This document shows positions 1-7,635 of a stretch of 64,000 bases of DNA, in pieces. The DNA lies in NCBI GenBank assembly GCA_019359125.1, contig JAHHHY010000001.1:682001-746000 (forward strand), in the 5' to 3' direction. The notes below the pieces were generated by a model. It was not told the origin of the DNA and made no database searches. It was given only the letters and a program-made list of their open reading frames with translations. Numbering within the stretch: position 1 is the stretch's first letter; each line of letters opens with the position of its first letter. Origin of the DNA: Pleurocapsa minor GSE-CHR-MK 17-07R (lineage in GTDB: Bacteria; Chloroflexota; Anaerolineae; Aggregatilineales; Phototrophicaceae). The position numbers and the translations under genes were made by a program.

Positions 1-1
1 T

Positions 2-430
2 AACGCCGTCGGAGAAAGTGATCCGCTGGCAGCGGTCACGTCTGGCGCGATCAATCTGCGCGACACGCTGGTTCTGGAAGCAGATGCCTCACTCGCCAAC
101 GCGTCATCGGCGTCACCACAGCCCGCCGAGGTCATCTCGTTTGCGCCGGAACGCATTGTCATCCGGGCCCAGACCGATCGGCCCGGCTGGCTGTCAGTCG
201 CGCTGGTGCATTATCCCGGCTGGCAGGCAGACATCGACGGCCAACCTGTGCCGCTGCTGCGCGCCTATGGCATCGCCAGCGCCATACAGCTTCCCTCCGG
301 TGAGCATATCGTGACCTTGTCGTATACCCCGGCCAGTTTTACACTCGGGTCGCTACTATCGCTTTTCTCGCTCGGAATCATCGGCGTCTGGCTGGTGATT
401 GTTATGTTCAGGCGAAGGCAGGGCGCATGA
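2..430 (+). CDS. YfhO-like membrane protein, C-terminal part (5' truncated)
   Basis: The reading frame enters from the left edge and stops at 428-430, so only the last 142 residues are visible. The tail has the beta-rich extracytoplasmic block typical of YfhO-type multi-pass membrane proteins (PGWLSVALVHYPGWQADIDG, then a phrase with LRAYGIASA and a closing LSYTP). One last transmembrane helix (SLLSLFSLGIIGVWLVIVMF) and a basic cytoplasmic end follow. YfhO proteins are large polytopic proteins linked to glycosylation of envelope polymers; the exact substrate here is unknown. The stop overlaps the start of the O-antigen ligase gene by 4 nt (ATGA), which implies one transcript and a shared polysaccharide role. 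The family call rests on the C-terminus alone. Confidence 0.7.
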   Translation, partial: NAVGESDPLAAVTSGAINLRDTLVLEADASLANASSASPQPAEVISFAPERIVIRAQTDRPGWLSVALVHYPGWQADIDGQPVPLLRAYGIASAIQLPSGEHIVTLSYTPASFTLGSLLSLFSLGIIGVWLVIVMFRRRQGA

Positions 431-1884
431 CGCCAACAATCAACGGACTACAACAGCGCGTCGCAGGCATGGACCCGCGCTCTTACGCGCTCGTCATCGG
501 CGGGACCATTGGCCTGTCGGCAGTGGGCATCGGGCTGCTGCTGGCCATCGGCGGTCCGATTATCGCGGCAGGCGCGGTGCTGGGCGTGCTGGCCGGGCTG
601 TATCTGCTCACCAGCCTGAGCGCGGCCCTGTATGGCATCATCCTGGTGATGGCGCTGCTGCCGTTTGGCACGTTCCCTTTTCGCATCGGCTTCACCCCCA
701 CCCTGCTTGACGCCACGTTTGGCGCTTTTCTGGTGGTCTATATCGTCCAGTTTATGACCGGACGCAGACGCGGCATCCGCTTCACGCCGGTGCATGGCTT
801 CATCGCGCTGTATATGGCATGGCTGATTCTATCTTTTGTGCTTGGGCTGCGCTGGGCCCGCCCCACCAGCGCCGACTTGCGCCAGTTTGCCGAAACGCTG
901 CTCGCCATCAGCATGACGTTTATCCTGGTGGATGTGCTGCGCGACAAAATCGCGCTGCGGCGCATGCTGCTCATCTTCGTGGTCGCGGCGGCATTACAGG
1001 GGGCGACCACGCTTGTGCTGTATGGCATGAATGACCAGACTGCCGAGCGCACGCTGGTTCGCCTCAGCCGCATCGGCTATCCGGACGGCGGCGTTATTCG
1101 CTATATCGAGGACAATCCAGACGAGGCGGAACGGGCCATCGGCACCTGGGTGGATCCGAACGCGCTGGGCGGCTTCCTGGCCATCTGCGCCGCGCTGATC
1201 GCCCCGCAGCTGCGTGCGCGCCGACCTGTGCTGCGTCCACGCTGGCTGCTCTGGATGGTCATGGGGATGCTGGGACTGGGCCTGGTGCTGACCTTCTCGC
1301 GCGCATCGCTGCTGGCGTTCGCGGTCGGGCTGGCGTTTATCGGGCTGTTCAGGGGAAACCGCATCTTCCTGCTGCTGCTGGCTGCGGGTGCCGGGCTGAT
1401 TCTGGTGCTGCCGCAGACGCAGGACCTGGTCACCCGCTTTATAGAGGCCTTCACCGGCACAGACCTGGCCACGCAAATGCGCATCGGCGAATACAGTGAC
1501 GCCCTGGAACTTATCAGCCGTTACCCCATCACAGGCATCGGTTTCACCGGGTCGCCCAGCATCGACCTGTACAGCGATGTCGCCAGCATGTACCTGATTA
1601 TGGCCAACCAGATCGGACTGGTCGGGGTGGGTATCTTTGCGGCGACCATGATCGCCAGCCTGAGCTACAGCATTTCGCGCTGGCGCGCCGCCCAGCAGGA
1701 TGATGACCTGTGGCCCTTGCAGCTGGGCGCATCGGCGGCGCTCATCACGGCACTCGTCAACGCGGTCGCTGACCTGTATTTCTTCAGGACAGACTTTCAG
1801 GGCAGCATCACCCTGTTCTGGCTGATTGTCGCGCTGCTGCTGGCCACAGCACACACGACCCGCGCCGATGCCCACGCGAAGTGA
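427..1884 (+). CDS. O-antigen ligase / Wzy-type polymerase family membrane protein
   Basis: This is a 485-residue polytopic protein with about 11-12 hydrophobic helices. The central hydrophobic core (residues ~285-325, including TFSRASLLAFAVGLAFIGLF) and the following hydrophilic loop with RIGEYSDALELI match the Wzy_C/O-antigen ligase-like architecture. Family members join or polymerise undecaprenyl-linked glycans at the outer face of the membrane. It is translationally coupled (ATGA) to the upstream YfhO-like gene. No lipid A genes are seen, so ligation to LPS is not implied; polymerisation or ligation of a surface glycan or teichoic-like polymer is more likely. The specific substrate cannot be read from sequence. 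The promoter of the rpsF operon begins right after its stop. Confidence 0.8.
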   Translation: MTPTINGLQQRVAGMDPRSYALVIGGTIGLSAVGIGLLLAIGGPIIAAGAVLGVLAGLYLLTSLSAALYGIILVMALLPFGTFPFRIGFTPTLLDATFGAFLVVYIVQFMTGRRRGIRFTPVHGFIALYMAWLILSFVLGLRWARPTSADLRQFAETLLAISMTFILVDVLRDKIALRRMLLIFVVAAALQGATTLVLYGMNDQTAERTLVRLSRIGYPDGGVIRYIEDNPDEAERAIGTWVDPNALGGFLAICAALIAPQLRARRPVLRPRWLLWMVMGMLGLGLVLTFSRASLLAFAVGLAFIGLFRGNRIFLLLLAAGAGLILVLPQTQDLVTRFIEAFTGTDLATQMRIGEYSDALELISRYPITGIGFTGSPSIDLYSDVASMYLIMANQIGLVGVGIFAATMIASLSYSISRWRAAQQDDDLWPLQLGASAALITALVNAVADLYFFRTDFQGSITLFWLIVALLLATAHTTRADAHAK

Positions 1885-1887
1885 CCG

Positions 1888-1916
1888 TTGATTCAGCTAT
1901 GCGCATCATGTAACAT
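1888..1916 (+). promoter_or_regulatory. sigma70-like promoter of rpsF-ssb-rpsR
   Basis: The -35 is TTGATT (1888-1893) and the -10 is TAACAT (1911-1916), with a 17-bp spacer. A start near 1923 would give a leader of about 100 nt before rpsF. This is long enough for ribosomal-protein autoregulation, but I could not identify a convincing S6:S18 binding motif. Confidence 0.5.
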
Positions 1917-2025
1917 GAGGGATGCGTCGCCCGCACCCAAGAGCGACGTTTTCCATGCTTTCCGCTCTCTGCTGCCATCCTGGCACGGCGGGCAATCCCG
2001 GGGAAAGGAGAATAGTGTTACCCCG

Positions 2026-2322
2026 ATGAAACGTCCATACGAAGTTACGATTATCGTTCGTCTCGACAATGCCGACGAGAACCTGGTCAACAATACGATC
2101 GATCAGGTGCGCGCCTGGATTGAAGCTGGCGAACAGGGTCAGGTCTCCAAGATCGACCGCTGGGGCCGTAAGAAGCTCGCCTACGAAATCGACAAGCAGC
2201 GCGAAGGCTATTATGTGATGATGGAATCGCAGATTGAATCGCGCTCCATTCCAGAGCTGGAACGCAATCTGAATCTGTCGCCCTACATCATGCGTTATCT
2301 GGTCGTCCGCACAGACGAATAA
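2026..2322 (+). CDS. rpsF: 30S ribosomal protein S6
   Basis: The 98-residue protein starts MKRPYEVTIIVRLDNADENL and contains WGRRKLAYEI-type sequence (WGRKKLAYEIDKQREGYYVM) and the LSPYIMRYLVV end typical of bacterial S6. S6 pairs with S18 on the 30S platform. I chose ATG 2026 because the S6 homology begins there and AAAGGAG lies at 2004-2010; the frame stays open upstream but is non-homologous. It is first in the classic rpsF-ssb-rpsR order, in its own transcription unit with a promoter at 1888-1916 and a terminator at 3152-3200. Confidence 0.97.
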   Translation: MKRPYEVTIIVRLDNADENLVNNTIDQVRAWIEAGEQGQVSKIDRWGRKKLAYEIDKQREGYYVMMESQIESRSIPELERNLNLSPYIMRYLVVRTDE

Positions 2323-2369
2323 CCCCTGAGACACAGTCTGTTTGCTCAGGTGGTTCGGGAGATTCAGTC

Positions 2370-2762
2370 ATGCCACGCGGCCTCAATAAAGTCATTCTGA
2401 TTGGCAGTGTCGGGCGCGACCCTGAAATGCGCTATACCCCCAGTGGTCGCCCGGTCACCAGCTTTTCAATGTCTGTCAGCCGCACGTGGTTGTCTTCCGA
2501 AGGTGAGCGCCGCGAGGAAACAGAGTGGTTCAATATCGTGGCCTGGGGCCAGCTGGCAGAAATCTGCAAGCAGCACCTGACACGAGGCCAGTTTGTCTAT
2601 ATTGAAGGCCGTCTGCAAACGCGCGGATGGGAAGATGATCAGGGCAAAAAGCATTTTCGCACTGAAGTGGTGGCCAACGAAATGCTGATGCTCGGCGAGC
2701 GCCGGGCGCAGGAAGACGAAGACTTCCTGAATGACCTTGACGATGGCGATTACGCCTTCTAG
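2370..2762 (+). CDS. ssb: single-stranded DNA-binding protein
   Basis: The 130-residue protein has an N-terminal OB fold (LNKVILIGSVGRDPEMRYTP, WFNIVAWGQLAEICKQHL, YIEGRLQTRGWEDDQGKKHF). SSB tetramers coat ssDNA during replication and repair. The spacer between the OB fold and the tip is very short, so the protein is smaller than the ~160-180 aa of most bacterial SSBs. The tip is acidic (EDEDFLNDLDDGDYAF), keeping the terminal Phe, but the usual Pro of the DDxPF partner-binding peptide is Ala. It lies between rpsF and rpsR, as in many bacteria. Confidence 0.96.
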   Translation: MPRGLNKVILIGSVGRDPEMRYTPSGRPVTSFSMSVSRTWLSSEGERREETEWFNIVAWGQLAEICKQHLTRGQFVYIEGRLQTRGWEDDQGKKHFRTEVVANEMLMLGERRAQEDEDFLNDLDDGDYAF

Positions 2763-2805
2763 CACCTAACCCGAACACTGAAAGTGTCGATCTGGAGAGT
2801 ATAAA

Positions 2806-3141
2806 GTGACCGACCGTCCTGTCGAAACAACCGATGTCGATGCACGTCCGCCGCGTGAACCCCGCGAAGGGCGTGAGTCTCGTGACCGTGATGATGATGA
2901 TCGTGGCGAACGCCGCGAACGTGGCCCTCGTGGCCGCTTTCGCAACACGGTCTACTGCCCGTCCGGCCGCTGCTTCAACTACAAAGATGTGGATACGCTG
3001 CGCCGCTATGTGACCGAAACCGGCAAAATCAAGCCGCGCCGCCAGACCTACAACTGCGCGCGCTGCCAGCGCGAGCTCGCCCGCGAAATCAAGCGTGCGC
3101 GCCACCTGGCCCTGCTGCCGTTCGTGCTGGTCACCGACTAG
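2806..3141 (+). CDS. rpsR: 30S ribosomal protein S18, zinc-binding form with acidic/basic N-terminal extension
   Basis: The start is GTG 2806, with GGAG at 2794-2797. The 111-residue product has about 45 extra N-terminal residues of alternating Arg/Glu/Asp ([20 protein letters not shown]). A standard S18 core follows, with [19 protein letters not shown] and [10 protein letters not shown]. Four cysteines (CPSGRC and CARC) would form a zinc site, the C+ type of S18. The charged extension probably reaches the S6 or mRNA side of the 30S platform, but its role is unknown. It is the last gene of the rpsF operon. Confidence 0.96.
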   Translation: MTDRPVETTDVDARPPREPREGRESRDRDDDDRGERRERGPRGRFRNTVYCPSGRCFNYKDVDTLRRYVTETGKIKPRRQTYNCARCQRELAREIKRARHLALLPFVLVTD

Positions 3142-3151
3142 CCATTCCATC

Positions 3152-3200
3152 GGGCACAGTGATTGGCCAGCCCGGCCAGCCCTGTGCCCCTTCTTTTATT
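3152..3200 (+). terminator. intrinsic terminator after rpsR
   Basis: The 8-bp outer stem is GGGCACAG (3152-3159) with CTGTGCCC (3182-3189). It encloses a second 5-bp stem, TGGCC/GGCCA (3164-3168 and 3174-3178). The T-rich tract TTCTTTTATT (3191-3200) follows. It closes the rpsF-ssb-rpsR unit. Confidence 0.75.
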
Positions 3201-3239
3201 CTGTCCTAACCATTTGCTTTCCCCGGGAGCCCTTTTATT

Positions 3240-4631
3240 ATGGCGAAACGCGGACAAACCAGCGGCGTGCCAAAGCCAAAAACGCCGTCTGAGCCAACTA
3301 CGGGGGCAACCCCCCCGGCAAAACCAAATCCCCGCCTGCAACCGCGACTGATGCAGTCATATCGCTCAAAAGCTGAGCGCGAAGCGCTGGTTCAGCGTAG
3401 GCTGCTGCTGGGCCTGGGCATTCTCGGGGCAGTTGTTGCCGTGCTCGTCATCGGTGCGCTGATCGTCGACCAGGTCATTACCCCCTCGCAGAATGCGGTC
3501 ATCGTCAACGGTGATGCGATTACCGTGGGCGAATTTCAGGATGAAGTCCGCCTGACCCGCGCCCTGCGCAACTATGAAATCAACAATGCCGTGGCCCAGT
3601 ACCAGTCGTTCGGCATCGGCAACGACCAGATCATCGAATTCCTGCAAAGCCAGCCGCCCTTCTCCACCTGGATCAATGAGAGCCAGGTGCCAGACCAGCT
3701 GGGCAACACCGTGCTGAATCAGATTATCGATGACACGCTTGTGCGCCAGCAGGCCGAAGCATTGGGCATCACCGTGACCGACGAAGACATCGACGCCCAG
3801 ATTGAGGATTTCTTCGGCTACGACCCGATTGCCGCCTCCGGCACGGCGACGCCGACCTCGGAACCTTCGATCACGCCGACGCCGATCGTCTCGCCAACTG
3901 CTTCACCCACGCTGCCGCCGACCGCCACGCCTGAAGCGACGGCCGAGGCCACCATCGACGCCACGCCGACCATTTCCGTGACTGCTGCGCCGACCAATAC
4001 GGCCGTGCCCACGCTCAATCCCACCGAGATTGCCGAGCAGTACGTGGAAGTGCGTGACGATGTGCTGGGCTCGATCCGCAGCCTGGCCGGTATCGATGAT
4101 ACGCTGCTGCGCCGTCACTTCGAAACCCTGGCCCTGCGCGAAGCCCTGACTGAATCGCTTTCGGCAGAGATGGGCACGACCGCGCCGTTTGTGAATGCGC
4201 GCCTCATCGTGGTGGCCACCAGTGACGAAGCCAATACCATCATCGCCTCACTGGAAGCCGGTGAGTCGTTTGCCGAGCTGGCCCGTGCCAACTCGACCGA
4301 TGAATCCGCAGCGAACGGTGGCGAGCTGGACTGGGTGACCCTCGAAAACATCGAATCGACCTACGGCGCAGATCTGTCTGCTGCCGTAGCCGAAGCTGCC
4401 ATCGGTGACACCATCGGCCCGGTGACGACCACCACCAGCACCTACGCCATTATGCAGGTGCGTGGCCGTGAAGAACGCGACATGGACGAGCAGGCGCAGG
4501 ACGCTCAAAAGAGCGATACTTTCGAGGCCTTCCTCGATTCGACCCGCGAAGCCGCGGCGATCGAACGCTTCAATACGTGGATCGATTACATCCCCAGCTC
4601 TCCGGCGCTGGTCGTTCAGGGGCTTGGCTAA
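3240..4631 (+). CDS. membrane-anchored PpiC/SurA-type peptidyl-prolyl isomerase
   Basis: The 463-residue protein has a basic cytoplasmic N-terminus, one transmembrane helix (residues ~55-78) and an extracytoplasmic SurA_N-like helical region (~85-195). A Thr/Pro/Ala-rich insert (~199-263) follows, then a C-terminal parvulin domain (~314-410) with ARLIVVATSDEANTIIASLE and STDESAANGGELDWV, close to the PpiC consensus. It should catalyse proline isomerisation or act as a chaperone on secreted proteins outside the membrane. The mucin-like insert splits the chaperone part from the rotamase domain, which is unusual for SurA/PrsA. The start ATG has GGGAG at 3225-3229. It forms a single-gene unit ending in the terminator at 4657-4691. 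Confidence 0.9.
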   Translation: MAKRGQTSGVPKPKTPSEPTTGATPPAKPNPRLQPRLMQSYRSKAEREALVQRRLLLGLGILGAVVAVLVIGALIVDQVITPSQNAVIVNGDAITVGEFQDEVRLTRALRNYEINNAVAQYQSFGIGNDQIIEFLQSQPPFSTWINESQVPDQLGNTVLNQIIDDTLVRQQAEALGITVTDEDIDAQIEDFFGYDPIAASGTATPTSEPSITPTPIVSPTASPTLPPTATPEATAEATIDATPTISVTAAPTNTAVPTLNPTEIAEQYVEVRDDVLGSIRSLAGIDDTLLRRHFETLALREALTESLSAEMGTTAPFVNARLIVVATSDEANTIIASLEAGESFAELARANSTDESAANGGELDWVTLENIESTYGADLSAAVAEAAIGDTIGPVTTTTSTYAIMQVRGREERDMDEQAQDAQKSDTFEAFLDSTREAAAIERFNTWIDYIPSSPALVVQGLG

Positions 4632-4656
4632 CCCTACTCCAAAGCACTGATTACCC

Positions 4657-4691
4657 GATGAGCCGGACCTGATTCCGGCTCATCGCTTTTT
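4657..4691 (+). terminator. intrinsic terminator after PpiC gene
   Basis: A 10-bp perfect stem, GATGAGCCGG (4657-4666) with CCGGCTCATC (4675-4684), has an 8-nt loop. GC and five T (4687-4691) follow. Confidence 0.85.
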
Positions 4692-4721
4692 AGCCGTTCG
4701 CGCAAGCGGCGCCCTGTCGTT

Positions 4722-4727
4722 TATAAT
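4722..4727 (+). promoter_or_regulatory. consensus -10 box 8 nt before fhaA start (leaderless-type promoter)
   Basis: TATAAT at 4722-4727 is a perfect -10. The fhaA ATG is at 4736, so initiation 6-8 nt downstream would place the transcript 5' end at or next to the start codon. No good -35 is visible, and no Shine-Dalgarno fits in the gap. Confidence 0.5.
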
Positions 4728-4735
4728 AGGCAGTC

Positions 4736-5497
4736 ATGACAGACTATAAGCTCAATCGGCTGGAAGCCGGCATCGAACAGCTTATCGAGGGTGCATTCGC
4801 GCAGATTTTTGGCAAATCTGTGCAGCCGCACGACCTCGCGCTGGCGCTTGCCCGGGCGATGGAAGCCTCCGCTGCCCCCGCCGCCAATCCACTTGAATCC
4901 CCTACTGCCCCCAACAGTTTCGTCATCCACCTGTGTCCGGACGAACATGCCCGGCTGATGGAGTCGGCCCCGGACCTCGAAAACAGATTCGGAAATCATC
5001 TGGTTCATCTGGCTGGCGACCTTGGCCTGCGCATGCCCCGACGCCCGCAGGTGCATATGATCGCAGACCTCACCCTGGCACGCGGCGAAGTGCAGGTGCA
5101 TGCCGGGCATGTGACGCAGAAAAAGACCGACACCAGTTTACTGGAACCTGTGTACAGTCCGGCTGTGCCCGCCGCACCATCGGCCACGCTGTATCTGGAA
5201 AGCGGCAACGACTTTGCGCTCCATATGCCTTTCGTGACGATCGGGCGCGCTTTGGACAATCAGCTGGTGCTGGAAGACCAGCACGTCTCGCGCCACCACG
5301 CGCAGATTCGCCTGCGTTTTGGCCGCTATACGCTGTTTGATCTGGGCAGCCAGTCGGGCACCTTTGTGAACGAGTCCCGCGTGCGCGAGGTCCTGCTGCA
5401 ATCCGGCGACGTCATCCGGCTGGGGAAAACCCGCATCGTGTACATGGACGATGTCGAACATGAAGCCACAGCCGCTTTTTCCCCGCTGGATGAGTGA
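4736..5497 (+). CDS. fhaA: FhaA-like protein: DUF3662 domain + FHA domain
   Basis: The 253-residue protein has an N-terminal DUF3662/FhaA_N region (residues ~1-115: LNRLEAGIEQLIEGAFAQIF, VQPHDLALALARAME). A short linker leads to a C-terminal FHA domain (~150-240) with the phosphothreonine-binding signature GRALDNQLVLEDQHVSRHHA and GSQSGTFVNE. In mycobacteria FhaA binds phosphorylated partners of the cell-wall machinery, including MurJ. Here the next genes are a second FHA protein and, further on, a SEDS/PBP pair, as in the actinobacterial fhaA-fhaB-pstP-rodA-pbpA-pknA-pknB cluster. No kinase or phosphatase gene is present in this stretch. MurJ lies about 7 kb downstream. The stop overlaps the next gene by 4 nt. 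Confidence 0.85.
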   Translation: MTDYKLNRLEAGIEQLIEGAFAQIFGKSVQPHDLALALARAMEASAAPAANPLESPTAPNSFVIHLCPDEHARLMESAPDLENRFGNHLVHLAGDLGLRMPRRPQVHMIADLTLARGEVQVHAGHVTQKKTDTSLLEPVYSPAVPAAPSATLYLESGNDFALHMPFVTIGRALDNQLVLEDQHVSRHHAQIRLRFGRYTLFDLGSQSGTFVNESRVREVLLQSGDVIRLGKTRIVYMDDVEHEATAAFSPLDE

Positions 5498-5949
5498 GCA
5501 GGTCCCCCGTGAACATCGAGCTCATCACCCTGCTGCGCGCGATATCAGGCGTCCTGCTGTTTACCCTGCTGCTGGCCCTGATGTGGCTGGTCTGGCGTGA
5601 CCTGAAAGCGACCGAACAGCAGGTCAGCTCCGGGCGACGCCCGCTGGGCCGCCTGACTGTAGTCGAGCCGGTCGGCAAGACATTTATTCCCACAGGGCAG
5701 ATTTATCCCCTGCTCACCGTCACCACCATCGGTCGCTCACCCGGCAGCACCATCATGATCGACGACTCGTTTGTGAGCAGTGAACACGCGGTCATCGCGA
5801 TGCGCGGCGGGCAATGGTGGCTGGAAGACCGGGGCAGCCGCAACGGCACGCAGCTCAACGACATGACCATCGCCCAGCCCGTCATCGTCACCAACGGCGA
5901 CATCGTGTGCGTGGGGCAAAAACGCTTCCGCATAGAACTGGAGCACTGA
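5494..5949 (+). CDS. fhaB: FhaB-like protein: transmembrane helix + FHA domain
   Basis: The 151-residue protein has one N-terminal membrane helix (residues ~6-32, LLRAISGVLLFTLLLALMWL) and a C-terminal FHA domain (~65-151) with GRSPGSTIMIDDSFVSSEHA and RGSRNGTQLND. The start is GTG 5494, overlapping fhaA's stop (GTGA); an in-frame GTG at 5509 is an alternative. FhaB/FipA-like proteins recruit phosphorylated division or wall proteins at the membrane in mycobacteria, and the gene order here supports a similar role. The phospho-ligand and its kinase are not visible in the window. Confidence 0.85.
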   Translation: MSRSPVNIELITLLRAISGVLLFTLLLALMWLVWRDLKATEQQVSSGRRPLGRLTVVEPVGKTFIPTGQIYPLLTVTTIGRSPGSTIMIDDSFVSSEHAVIAMRGGQWWLEDRGSRNGTQLNDMTIAQPVIVTNGDIVCVGQKRFRIELEH

Positions 5950-5953
5950 GAAC

Positions 5954-6745
5954 ATGGACCTGCAGCTTCGCGGTGCGCGCGTGCTGGTGACGGCGGCCAG
6001 CCAGGGCCTCGGCGCAGCCACAGCCGCACAGTTCAGCCGGGAAAACGCGGCGGTCGTCATCAGCAGCCGCACGCTGGCGGATTTGCAGGCGACCGCATCC
6101 GCCATTAACAGTGAAACCGGCAACGCGGTCTTCACCCTGCCAGCGGATGTCAGCGATCCCGTCTCGGCCGAAAAGCTGGTGCGCAATACGGCGGAAATGC
6201 TGGGCGGGCTGGATATCCTGGTCATCAACGCGGGCGGGCCGCCGGGCGGCTCCTTCGACGATTTTGACCTGGCAGCGTGGCAGAAAGCAGTCGATCTCAC
6301 GCTGATGAGCGCGGTCACGCTCACCCGTGCTGTCCTGCCCTACCTGAAAAAGTCAAAGCGCGCCGCCGTGCTGGCCATCGTCTCGATCGCCGGAAAGCAG
6401 CCGGTCGCCAATCTGACGCTCTCCAATGTGCTGCGGCCCGCCGTCATCGGCCTGACCAAAACGCTCTCGCTGGAGTATGCGCCCTTCGGCATCCGTTTCA
6501 ACAGCCTGCTGCCTGGCATGCACGAGACCGGCCGCATCGAGAAGCTGCTGGCATCGCGCGCGCAGAAATCCGGCGCCACATCCGATGAGGAACGTGCCCG
6601 CATGACCGCTGACATCCCGCTGGGCAGGCTGGGTACGCCCGGTGAATTCGGGGCAGCGGCAGTCTTTCTGTGCTCGCCAGTCGCAGGCTTTATCACAGGT
6701 GTCGCCCTGCCTGTTGACGGCGGCGCCAGCAGGTCGATTCTGTAA
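5954..6745 (+). CDS. atypical short-chain dehydrogenase/reductase lacking the catalytic Tyr/Lys
   Basis: The 263-residue protein has the SDR Rossmann fold: nucleotide motif TAASQGLG near residue 13, NAGGPPGG, and a C-terminal PVDGG. The active site departs from the family. The Ser in AIVSIAGKQP is present, but thirteen residues later, where YxxxK should sit, the sequence is SNVLR, so the Tyr position is Ser and the Lys position is Arg. Cofactor binding may persist while normal Tyr-dependent hydride transfer is unlikely. It is usually annotated as 3-oxoacyl-ACP reductase-like, which I would not assume. It is placed between fhaB (4-nt gap) and the MTA phosphorylase gene in one apparent operon. 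Confidence 0.85.
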   Translation: MDLQLRGARVLVTAASQGLGAATAAQFSRENAAVVISSRTLADLQATASAINSETGNAVFTLPADVSDPVSAEKLVRNTAEMLGGLDILVINAGGPPGGSFDDFDLAAWQKAVDLTLMSAVTLTRAVLPYLKKSKRAAVLAIVSIAGKQPVANLTLSNVLRPAVIGLTKTLSLEYAPFGIRFNSLLPGMHETGRIEKLLASRAQKSGATSDEERARMTADIPLGRLGTPGEFGAAAVFLCSPVAGFITGVALPVDGGASRSIL

Positions 6746-6756
6746 AGGAAGTCACT

Positions 6757-7635
6757 ATGTCTGACAATATTCACATTGGCATCATCGGTGGGTCTGGCCT
6801 GTATGACATGCCCGGCCTGACGGATATTGCGCGGGTCAGCGTCGATACCCCGTTTGGTTCGCCCAGCGGCGAGATCGTGACTGGCACACTGCGCGGCAAA
6901 CGCGTGGCCTTTCTGCCGCGCCACGGCGTCGGCCACGTCTTCACCCCCTCGACCGTGCCCTATCGCGCCAATATCTGCGCGCTCAAGATGCTCGGCGTCC
7001 GCTTTATCGTGGCGGTCAATGCGTGCGGATCGCTGCGCGAAGACTATGCGCCCGGCGACATCGTCATTCCCGACCAGCTGATCGACATGACGAAAAACGA
7101 GCGTGACCGCACCTTTTTCGATACCGGGCTGGTCGGCCATGTCACGATGGCGGAGCCCTTCAGCCCGCAGATGAACAAGGTCCTCGCGCAGGCTGTGCGC
7201 GCTGCGGGCGGGCGCGCCCATGAAGGCGGCACATTTGTCACCATTGAGGGGCCGCGCTTCAGCACGCGCGGGGAAAGCCATCTGTTCCGCCAGTGGGGAT
7301 GCAGCATCATCGGCATGACCACCTGCCCGGAGGCATTTCTGGCGCGCGAGGCAGAAATCGCCTATGCCACCATGTCGCATGTCACCGATTACGATGTGTG
7401 GCACACATCTGAAGAGGCCGTCACCGTGGAGATGGTGATCGCCACCTTCAACAAAAACGTGGCCCTGGCGCGCCAGGCCGTGGCTGAGGCCGTCGCTCTG
7501 ATTGATAAATCCGCCGACTGGCCGGCACATCATGCCCTGGATGGCGTTGTGATGACGCATCCAGAGAAGATTCCGGCATCTGTCAAGTCGCGCCTGGGGC
7601 CCGTGATGGGCAGGCTGTTCACCAGCGCGCCATGA
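6757..7635 (+). CDS. mtnP: S-methyl-5'-thioadenosine phosphorylase
   Basis: The 292-residue protein is of the PNP/MTAP family. IGIIGGSGLYDMPGL, FLPRHGVGHVFTPSTVPYRA and NACGSL form the phosphate and ribose sites. GMTTCPEAFLAREAEI and TDYDVW carry the Asp that marks adenine over hypoxanthine preference in MTAP. It converts methylthioadenosine and phosphate to adenine and methylthioribose-1-phosphate in methionine salvage and polyamine by-product recycling. AAGGAAG precedes the ATG. The stop overlaps the SEDS gene start by 4 nt, so salvage and wall genes share a transcript. This is probably organisational rather than functional. Confidence 0.93.
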   Translation: MSDNIHIGIIGGSGLYDMPGLTDIARVSVDTPFGSPSGEIVTGTLRGKRVAFLPRHGVGHVFTPSTVPYRANICALKMLGVRFIVAVNACGSLREDYAPGDIVIPDQLIDMTKNERDRTFFDTGLVGHVTMAEPFSPQMNKVLAQAVRAAGGRAHEGGTFVTIEGPRFSTRGESHLFRQWGCSIIGMTTCPEAFLAREAEIAYATMSHVTDYDVWHTSEEAVTVEMVIATFNKNVALARQAVAEAVALIDKSADWPAHHALDGVVMTHPEKIPASVKSRLGPVMGRLFTSAP

